Shown here one piece after another: positions 11,803 through 15,714 of a DNA stretch of 15,714 nucleotides. Both the position numbers and the translations under genes were made by a program. The notes beneath the pieces are model-generated. The model made no database searches. It was given only the letters and a program-made list of their open reading frames with translations, and was not told the DNA's origin. Origin of the DNA: JACRFW01 sp964531745. Its GTDB lineage: Bacteria > Patescibacteriota > Patescibacteriia > Magasanikbacterales > GWA2-37-8. How positions within the stretch are numbered: the first letter of the stretch is position 1; the number at the start of each line of letters is the position of its first letter. The DNA is taken from assembly GCA_964531745.1 (NCBI GenBank), contig CAZHFX010000022.1, positions 1 through 15,714 on the forward strand, given 5' to 3'.

Positions 11803-13965
11803 ATGGTTGACTTTGCCAAAGAATTAAACGCGGAACAATTAAACGTAGTTGAACACGGCGACGGGCCGTGTTTGGTTTTAGCCGGAGCGGGGAGCGGGAA
11901 GACGCGGACGATTACGTATCGGGTGGCGTATTTGTTAGAGCAAGGGATTCCGGCGGAAAATATTTTGTTGGTGACGTTTACGAATAAGGCGGCAGGGGAG
12001 ATGAAAGAGAGGGTAGAAAAATTAACGAACAGCGGAAAACCACTCCCGTGGTCAGGGACGTTTCACCACATCGCTTATCGGATTTTGCGCGTTTACGCGC
12101 CGCTCTTGGGTTATGGTAATCCGCCGGCTGGCGGATTTACGGTATTGGACAGCGACGACAGCCAATCGCTTTTGAAGCTTGGCATTAAAGAGGTTAAATC
12201 TGGCGGGGAGGGCGCGAGGCGTTTTCCGTCGGCCGCGGCGGTTCAGGGCATCATCAGTTTTGCCACCAACGCGGAACGGGCGATCGCCGAAGTGATAGAA
12301 GAACGCTATCCGCAGTGGTTGCCGTTCATAGAGCAGATCGGCATAATTGCGAACGATTATCGTTTGAGAAAAAAATCAGCGAACGCGATGGATTTTGACG
12401 ACCTCTTAATCAACCTGCTCGTTTTGTTGCGCCAGCCCAAGGTACAGGAGAAATATGCCAGCCAGTTTCAGTACATTTTGGTGGATGAATATCAAGATAC
12501 CAACAAAATTCAGGCGTCTATTATTAAACAGCTTGCTGTTGTGCATAAAAATGTTCTGGTGGTCGGCGACGACGCTCAAAGCATTTACTCATTCCGCGCC
12601 GCGGACATTCAAAATATTTTACAATTTCCCGCCCGCCATGGCGGGCGGTCCGCCTCGGCGGGCGGAGGATATCCAGATGCTAAAGTGTTTTTTCTTACGA
12701 CTAATTATCGCTCCAGCCGGGAAATTTTGGATTTGGCCAACGGCGTGATTGCCAACAACCGCGACCAGTATCAGAAGAAATTAAAGACGCTGGAAACGGG
12801 CGCGCGGCCGCAGCTCTTCCCGCAGATGGATCAGCAATCCGAGGGGAATTTTATCGCCTCCAAAATTGAAGAGCTTTTGCAGGCGGGCACGCCGCCCAAA
12901 GAAATTGCCACGCTGTTTCGCGCCGCCCATCATTCGCAAATGCTGGAAGTAGAGCTGGTGCGCCGGGGCATTCCATACGATTATCGCGGCGGGGTGCGCT
13001 TTTTTGAACGCGCCCACATTAAAGACATTTTGGCCTATCTGCGCCTCATGAATAATCTAGCTGACACGGCGGCGTGGTTGCGCGTGTTACTCCACGAAGA
13101 GGGCATTGGTCCGGCCGCGGCGCAAAAGGTGACACAAGCGATTCGTCGCTTGTGTCATCCTGACTCGCCGGCTGGCGAGGAAGGATCCCTTGAACAAAGT
13201 GTAAGAGATTCTTCGTCCGCTCGCCTAGGCGAGCGGACGAAGAATGACAGTTACGACCAAATACGAACAATCGGTCGCGATGTTCTTGGCCCCAAAGCCC
13301 AAACCGGTTGGGGTAATTTTCTCGCTATCTGGGACAAGCTTCTCGCGGCTACCGTACGTTCGCCAGCTACCCTCATCGCTGTCTTAACCCAATCGCCCTA
13401 TCGCGATTATCTGGATAGCGAATTTATTGACAGCCGCGATCGTCTGGCCGACATAAAACAATTAGCCATCTTCGCCGAGCGTTATGATGACTTAGAAAAT
13501 TTTTTAGCCGATGCTACTCTGCAAGAATCTTTTTCACTCATTGGCCAAGAAGAAAATACCGAGCCGAAAGAAAAAATTATCCTCTCCACTATTCATCAGG
13601 CCAAGGGGCTGGAGTGGGGCGCGGTGTTTGTGATGAATTTGGCCAGCGGCAGTTTTCCGAGTGATCGGGCGCTTAAAGAAGATAATGGCCTTGAGGAAGA
13701 ACGTCGTCTTTTTTATGTGGCTATCACCAGGGCCAAGCGCCAGCTTTTTTTGACCTACCCGATGGCGGGTGGCTCCTATGGCGATTTTTTATCCGGGCCC
13801 AGTATGTTTTTAAATGAAATCAACCCCGCGTTGATTGATGACTGCTCTATTCTTATGAACACGACGGCGCTGAACGACGCGGGAGCTGGCGTGGAATATA
13901 TTGCTGAAGATAGGCCGATTAAAATAAGGCCGGGCAGTTTTTTGAAGGATTTGGAAGATTTATAA
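11803..13965 (+). CDS. uvrD: UvrD/PcrA-type superfamily 1 DNA helicase
   Basis: ATP-dependent 3'-5' DNA helicase of repair and replication-fork maintenance. Motifs are in order: Q motif LNAEQLNVVEHGDGP, Walker A GAGSGKT (28-34), Ia TFTNKAAGEMKERV, Walker B DEYQDT (228-233), III GDDAQSIYSFRAAD (255-268), IV NYRSS (301-305), V STIHQAKGLEW (595-605) and VI VAITRAKRQL (about 640-650). Length is 720 residues. Three stretches do not align with the family and coincide with DNA palindromes: residues about 106-111, 276-289 and 443-483. All keep the frame. The third falls in the 2B region right after EEGIGPAAAQKV. Removing them leaves an ordinary helicase, so they look like later insertions. The C-terminus (KIRPGSFLKDLEDL) is short. 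It diverges from tgt. PcrA and UvrD cannot be told apart by eye. Confidence 0.95.
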   Translation: MVDFAKELNAEQLNVVEHGDGPCLVLAGAGSGKTRTITYRVAYLLEQGIPAENILLVTFTNKAAGEMKERVEKLTNSGKPLPWSGTFHHIAYRILRVYAPLLGYGNPPAGGFTVLDSDDSQSLLKLGIKEVKSGGEGARRFPSAAAVQGIISFATNAERAIAEVIEERYPQWLPFIEQIGIIANDYRLRKKSANAMDFDDLLINLLVLLRQPKVQEKYASQFQYILVDEYQDTNKIQASIIKQLAVVHKNVLVVGDDAQSIYSFRAADIQNILQFPARHGGRSASAGGGYPDAKVFFLTTNYRSSREILDLANGVIANNRDQYQKKLKTLETGARPQLFPQMDQQSEGNFIASKIEELLQAGTPPKEIATLFRAAHHSQMLEVELVRRGIPYDYRGGVRFFERAHIKDILAYLRLMNNLADTAAWLRVLLHEEGIGPAAAQKVTQAIRRLCHPDSPAGEEGSLEQSVRDSSSARLGERTKNDSYDQIRTIGRDVLGPKAQTGWGNFLAIWDKLLAATVRSPATLIAVLTQSPYRDYLDSEFIDSRDRLADIKQLAIFAERYDDLENFLADATLQESFSLIGQEENTEPKEKIILSTIHQAKGLEWGAVFVMNLASGSFPSDRALKEDNGLEEERRLFYVAITRAKRQLFLTYPMAGGSYGDFLSGPSMFLNEINPALIDDCSILMNTTALNDAGAGVEYIAEDRPIKIRPGSFLKDLEDL
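12118..12137. repeat. Palindromic insertion 1 inside uvrD
   Basis: AATCCGCC, loop GGCT and GGCGGATT form a perfect 8 bp hairpin. It encodes NPPAGGF, where helicase relatives run straight from GY/GN to FT-x-D-x-DD. The insertion is in frame, adding about five residues. Confidence 0.6.
12629..12666. repeat. Palindromic insertion 2 inside uvrD (two hairpins)
   Basis: A perfect 20-base palindrome (12629-12648) is followed at once by TCCGCC...GGCGGA (12649-12666). Together they encode PARHGGRSASAGGG, placed between NILQF and YPDAKV, where relatives have only a few residues. The Gly/Ser/Ala/Arg coding bias differs from the rest of the gene. Confidence 0.7.
13130..13249. repeat. Composite palindromic repeat inserted in uvrD (about 120 bp)
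   Basis: Three hairpins occur in a row. First, TGACACAAGCGA, loop TTCG and its complement (13130-13157, perfect 12 bp). Second, CTCGCC-GGCT-GGCGAG (13164-13179). Third, a perfect 38-base palindrome (13208-13245) centred on GCCTAGGC. The block from 13153 starts TGTCATCCTGA and ends GAATGACA, giving inverted TGTCA/TGACA termini. It codes about 41 residues in frame without a stop. The layout resembles dispersed TGTCAT...ATGACA repeats I remember from other uncultured bacteria, but that was not checked. Confidence 0.8.
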
Positions 13966-13976
13966 TTATTTTGTAA

Positions 13977-14003
13977 TAAAAAATTCCTCTTTATTTGGGG
14001 AAT
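13977..14003 (-). terminator. Terminator candidate of the orphan gene
   Basis: ATTCCTC (13983-13989) and GGGGAAT (13997-14003) pair around a 7-base loop, with one G-U pair. On the minus strand TTTTTTATTA follows, as expected for the end of the minus-strand gene at 14085-14354. On the plus strand no T-run follows, so it does not clearly terminate uvrD. Confidence 0.5.
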
Positions 14004-14024
14004 AGTTCTTATATAGAATGTAGC

Positions 14025-14064
14025 GCCCGCCCTCAATCACGCGTTGGCGTGATTGAGGGCGGGC
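14025..14064. repeat. Perfect 18-bp hairpin between uvrD and the orphan gene
   Basis: Positions 14025-14042 and 14047-14064 are perfect inverted repeats around GTTG. The stem runs GCCCGCCCTCAATCACGC. No T-run follows on either strand, so it is not a standard terminator. It could be a palindromic repeat of the dispersed family or a 3'-end stabiliser for both converging transcripts. Confidence 0.8.
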
Positions 14065-14084
14065 TGTTGGCTCGCGCCGTCGTG

Positions 14085-14354
14085 CTAGGCGGCTCCGAAC
14101 TCGTACCGCGGCGAGGGCGAGTACCATTCGGGGGGAGGGTACCTCTGCGTCTCCGAGTACCAGACTTTGGATCCCTTGATGGCGGTTTCTGCCGTTCCCC
14201 TCTCCTCGTCGCTGACCTCCTTCAGCGCGCGCACCGCCGCGAGCGCGTCAATCATGGTGAAGTACTCGTACTGGGTTCCTCCGACGGTCAGGATGGCCAG
14301 CATCCTGTAAAACGACCCTCGGCGCCTCTCTTCAAAGTGCACTCTCAGACTCAT
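14085..14354 (-). CDS. Orphan small protein (89 aa) with foreign codon use
   Basis: I do not recognise this protein. It starts MSLRVHFEERRRGSFYRMLA, has a probable strand-helix core (ILTVGGTQYEYFTMIDALAAVRALKEVSDEERG, here in the middle third) and ends in a Tyr/Pro/Ser-rich tail with four YP/YS/YE pairs. There is no membrane segment. It is likely real, because it has a promoter (14386-14413), a textbook GGAGG five bases before the ATG and a terminator candidate downstream. Every Tyr codon is TAC, GAG strongly outnumbers GAA, and AGG and GTC are common, whereas its neighbours prefer TAT, GAA and CGC. This points to recent transfer or a special gene class. It is transcribed away from the str operon, back to back. 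Confidence 0.6.
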   Translation of the reverse strand: MSLRVHFEERRRGSFYRMLAILTVGGTQYEYFTMIDALAAVRALKEVSDEERGTAETAIKGSKVWYSETQRYPPPEWYSPSPRYEFGAA

Positions 14355-14359
14355 GGTTG

Positions 14360-14364
14360 CCTCC
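14360..14364 (-). promoter_or_regulatory. Strong Shine-Dalgarno site of the orphan gene
   Basis: GGAGG on the minus strand, five bases before the ATG at 14354. It is the only full anti-16S match at proper distance that I found before any gene in this window, and it fixes the start codon. Confidence 0.75.
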
Positions 14365-14385
14365 GGGGTTTCAAGCCTGGCGAAT

Positions 14386-14413
14386 ATCTTAACGCAAATT
14401 TAGAAAAAGTCAA
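14386..14413 (-). promoter_or_regulatory. Promoter candidate of the orphan gene
   Basis: On the minus strand, TTGACT (14408-14413), a 16-base spacer and TAAGAT (14386-14391). Start near 14379 leaves a leader of about 25 bases containing the GGAGG. It lies back to back with the str promoter, the two -35 boxes being four bases apart. Confidence 0.5.
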
Positions 14414-14417
14414 TGTC

Positions 14418-14446
14418 TTGACATTTCTCCCTGCCTCTGTTATTCT
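14418..14446 (+). promoter_or_regulatory. Promoter of the str operon
   Basis: TTGACA (14418-14423), a 17-base spacer and TATTCT (14441-14446). The predicted start is near 14453, giving a folded leader of about 90 bases before rpsL. Confidence 0.8.
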
Positions 14447-14457
14447 GTTGTCAGAAC

Positions 14458-14541
14458 ATGAACTATCCGTCGCCCGCCAGTTGGCGGAGGCGCGACTCGT
14501 GGCTGAGCAAAAATAGTTCAGTCTTTTTATTTCAAAAATAA
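14458..14541 (+). CDS. Possible 27-codon leader ORF before rpsL
   Basis: An ATG at 14458, a few bases after the predicted transcription start, opens a 27-codon frame whose TAA ends two bases before the rpsL ATG. The peptide has WRRRDSW in the middle and no known motif. The close fit to start and rpsL could mean a leader peptide with coupled translation. A chance frame is equally possible, since there is no Shine-Dalgarno site and the frame runs through a hairpin. Confidence 0.2.
   Translation: MNYPSPASWRRRDSWLSKNSSVFLFQK
14459..14530 (+). promoter_or_regulatory. Folded, attenuator-like leader of the str operon
   Basis: TGAACTAT (14459-14466) pairs with ATAGTTCA (14513-14520). Inside, GTCGC pairs with GCGAC (14469-14473 with 14492-14496) and CCGCCA with TGGCGG (14474-14487). 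The outer stem is followed by GTCTTTTTATTT, so the whole could act as a weak terminator or as a control site ahead of rpsL. The inner CCGCCA/TGGCGG resembles the palindromes found elsewhere in the window. Confidence 0.45.
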
Positions 14542-14543
14542 CT

Positions 14544-14972
14544 ATGCCTACACTCAACCAGCTTATCAGAAAACCGCGCCAGGCCAAGGTTAGAAAAACC
14601 AAAACCCCGGCCTTGCAATTTACTGTTGATAATTTGCACCGCCGCACCACTTATTTCCGCAAGGGAACCAGTTTCAAGCGCGGTGTCTGTACCAAGGTGT
14701 ATACTACCACCCCGAAGAAACCAAACTCCGCTTTGCGCAAGGTCGCCAAGGTCCGTCTTTCCAACGGCATGGAAGTTATTGCCTATATTCCGGGAGAGGG
14801 CCATAACCTGCAGGAACACTCTATCGTGCTTATCCGCGGCGGACGCGTGAAAGATTTGCCGGGCGTGCGCTACCACATTGTGCGCGGTATTTATGATACG
14901 CAAGGCGTCGCTAATCGCCGTCGCGGCCGTTCGTTGTATGGCAACAAACGCCCGAAGGCGGCGAAGAAATAA
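14544..14972 (+). CDS. rpsL: 30S ribosomal protein S12 (uS12) with extra loop
   Basis: Decoding-centre protein of the small subunit. TTTPKKPNSALRKVAKVRLSNG (54-75) includes the Lys pair that governs streptomycin response, both unmutated. RGGRVKDLPGVRYHIVRG (98-115) includes the conserved Lys-Asp that is methylthiolated in some bacteria (Asp104 here). Compared with E. coli, where four residues separate PALE from KRGVCT, here nineteen separate PALQ (22-25) from KRGVCT (45-50). This is a 15-residue, Arg/Thr/aromatic-rich insertion that explains the 142-residue length. The ATG has no Shine-Dalgarno site. It is the first gene of the str operon, with rpsG next. Confidence 0.97.
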   Translation: MPTLNQLIRKPRQAKVRKTKTPALQFTVDNLHRRTTYFRKGTSFKRGVCTKVYTTTPKKPNSALRKVAKVRLSNGMEVIAYIPGEGHNLQEHSIVLIRGGRVKDLPGVRYHIVRGIYDTQGVANRRRGRSLYGNKRPKAAKK

Positions 14973-14984
14973 CGCGTCTTTCCA

Positions 14985-15030
14985 GCCGGCTTCGCCGGCG
15001 CGGGCGGGCGCATCCGCCGTTGCGGCGGAT
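14985..15030. repeat. Two GC-rich hairpins between rpsL and rpsG
   Basis: GCCGGC-TTC-GCCGGC (14985-14999) and ATCCGCCG-TTG-CGGCGGAT (15012-15030) lie in the 95-base spacer of a ribosomal operon that is otherwise tightly packed. The second shares the ATCCGCC/GGCGGAT arms of insertion 1 in uvrD. No T-run follows, so termination is unlikely. A pyrimidine-rich stretch (15031-15060) with near-repeats of CTCACTA follows. Confidence 0.65.
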
Positions 15031-15067
15031 TTACTCCCTACCTCTTACTCACTACTCACTAGAGAAT

Positions 15068-15544
15068 ATGCGTGGAAAACGAGCCAAAATACGAGATATT
15101 AAACCCGATCCAAAGTATGGCAACGTGCTCTTGGGCCGGTTTATCAACTACGTCATGGTCAAGGGCAAGAAAACCGTAGCCCAGGGAATCGTTTATGATG
15201 CCTTGGAATCGGTCGCCGCTCTCGCCAAGCGTGACGGCCTTAAAGTATTTGAGGACGCCATGCGCAACCTGTCTCCGCAATTGGAAGTGCGCACTCGCCG
15301 CGTTGGCGGGGCCAACTACCAGGTGCCGATGCCGGTGCGCGGCGAGCGTCAGAGCGCGCTGTCATTCCGCTGGATTATCGGCGCCGCTCGCGCCAAGAAA
15401 GGCCAGGCGATGGCCAAGAAATTGGCGACGGTTTTGTTTGAAGCCAGTCAGGGCCTCGGCGATGCCATTAAGAAACGCGACGATGTGCATCGCATGGCTG
15501 AGGCTAATAAAGCCTTTGCTCACTTTGCGAGATTCTCTAGATAA
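15068..15544 (+). CDS. rpsG: 30S ribosomal protein S7 (uS7)
   Basis: Assembly-initiating protein of the small-subunit head, contacting the E site. MRGKRAKIRDIKPDPKYGN matches the family start, and LLGRFINYVMVKGKKTVAQGIVYDAL, RTRRVGGANYQVPMPV and ALSFRWIIGAAR are core S7 blocks. The frame is open from 15020, but those first 16 codons are spacer sequence with repeats, and the ATG at 15068 gives the standard 158 residues. Only a weak AGAG lies upstream. The C-terminus ends AHFARFSR, as in short S7 forms. It follows rpsL by 95 bases and precedes fusA by 7. Confidence 0.97.
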   Translation: MRGKRAKIRDIKPDPKYGNVLLGRFINYVMVKGKKTVAQGIVYDALESVAALAKRDGLKVFEDAMRNLSPQLEVRTRRVGGANYQVPMPVRGERQSALSFRWIIGAARAKKGQAMAKKLATVLFEASQGLGDAIKKRDDVHRMAEANKAFAHFARFSR

Positions 15545-15551
15545 TTTTTTT

Positions 15552-15714
15552 ATGCCCCGCGAATACTCTTTAGACAAAACTCGCAATATCGGCATCATGG
15601 CGCACATTGATGCTGGCAAAACCACCACCACGGAGCGCGTGCTTTTTTATACCGGCAAGAAACACAAAATCGGCGAGGTGCATGAAGGCGAGGCCACTAT
15701 GGATTGGATGGAAC
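15552..15714 (+). CDS. fusA: Elongation factor G, 5' part only
   Basis: The translocation GTPase. The first 54 codons are in the window. The G1 P-loop AHIDAGKTTTTERVLFYTG follows the family N-terminus SLDKTRNIGIM, and HKIGEVHEGEATMDWME leads into the switch region. The reading frame runs off the end of the window, so completeness cannot be judged. The ATG is 7 bases after the rpsG stop with only T between, so translation is presumably coupled. The gene order rpsL-rpsG-fusA is the classical str operon. Confidence 0.95.
   Translation, partial: MPREYSLDKTRNIGIMAHIDAGKTTTTERVLFYTGKKHKIGEVHEGEATMDWME

Noticed and set aside
13046..13270. Minus-strand open frame opposite the helicase insertion
   Set aside because: It exists because the insertion is palindromic and open on both strands. 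No start signals, and it lies fully within a conserved helicase gene.
13995..14516. Plus-strand 173-codon open frame across the orphan gene
   Set aside because: It runs through the 18-bp palindrome and two promoters, has no initiation site and no plausible protein character. The opposite strand has promoter, GGAGG and terminator.
15020..15067. Longer N-terminus of S7
   Set aside because: The extra codons translate hairpin and low-complexity spacer sequence. The family start is at 15068.
1..15714. CRISPR arrays, tRNA or rRNA genes, insertion sequences, prophage or integrase genes
   Set aside because: No regularly spaced repeats, cloverleaf, rRNA segment, transposase or integrase motif was seen on either strand.

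Overview
The window looks like chromosomal DNA from a Patescibacteria (Candidate Phyla Radiation) bacterium, most likely Parcubacteria-like. This placement is inferred from gene content and style, not from a database search. The pointers are compact head-to-tail genes with gaps of 1-40 bases, almost no Shine-Dalgarno sequences, an archaeal/eukaryotic-type prolyl-tRNA synthetase without an editing insertion, a ribosomal protein S12 with an extra loop, small lineage-specific membrane proteins, and GC-rich palindromic repeats that enter coding sequence in frame.

Layout. (1) Bases 1-320 hold no protein gene. On the minus strand they carry a consensus promoter, about 185 bases of strongly structured sequence and a clean intrinsic terminator, which together look like an unassigned small RNA gene. 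(2) Bases 321-6320 (minus) form one nine-gene transcription unit. In transcription order: dCMP deaminase, a P-loop dNMP-kinase-like protein, dUTPase, a 58-residue protein, a 488-residue coiled-coil protein, thymidylate synthase, dihydrofolate reductase, thymidylate kinase and a polytopic membrane protein. A TTGACA-16-TATACT promoter drives it and a terminator at 258-291 ends it. (3) rplA (minus) has its own perfect consensus promoter, a folded leader and a terminator. (4) proS (plus) is divergent from rplA. (5) tgt, trpS, a two-TM protein and an Ala/Glu-rich small protein (minus) form a second operon. (6) A uvrD/pcrA-type helicase (plus) diverges from tgt over overlapping promoters and contains three in-frame palindromic insertions. 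(7) A small orphan gene (minus, 14085-14354) has foreign codon usage and the only strong Shine-Dalgarno site. (8) The str operon rpsL-rpsG-fusA (plus) starts at 14418 and runs off the end.

How the genes work together. The first operon covers dTMP supply: dCMP deaminase and dUTPase both feed dUMP, ThyA methylates it, DHFR regenerates the folate, and Tmk makes dTDP. The two unknown soluble proteins and the membrane protein share this transcript. The rest is translation (L1, S12, S7, EF-G, ProRS, TrpRS), tRNA modification (Tgt) and DNA repair (UvrD).

Most worth a second look: the unassigned structured RNA at 5-189, the palindromic insertions inside the helicase (especially 13130-13249 with its perfect 38-base palindrome), the compositionally foreign orphan gene, and the folded leaders of rplA and the str operon. 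Several start codons are placed downstream of the longest reading frame, using promoter position, stop/start coupling or family N-termini; the reasons are given in each entry.
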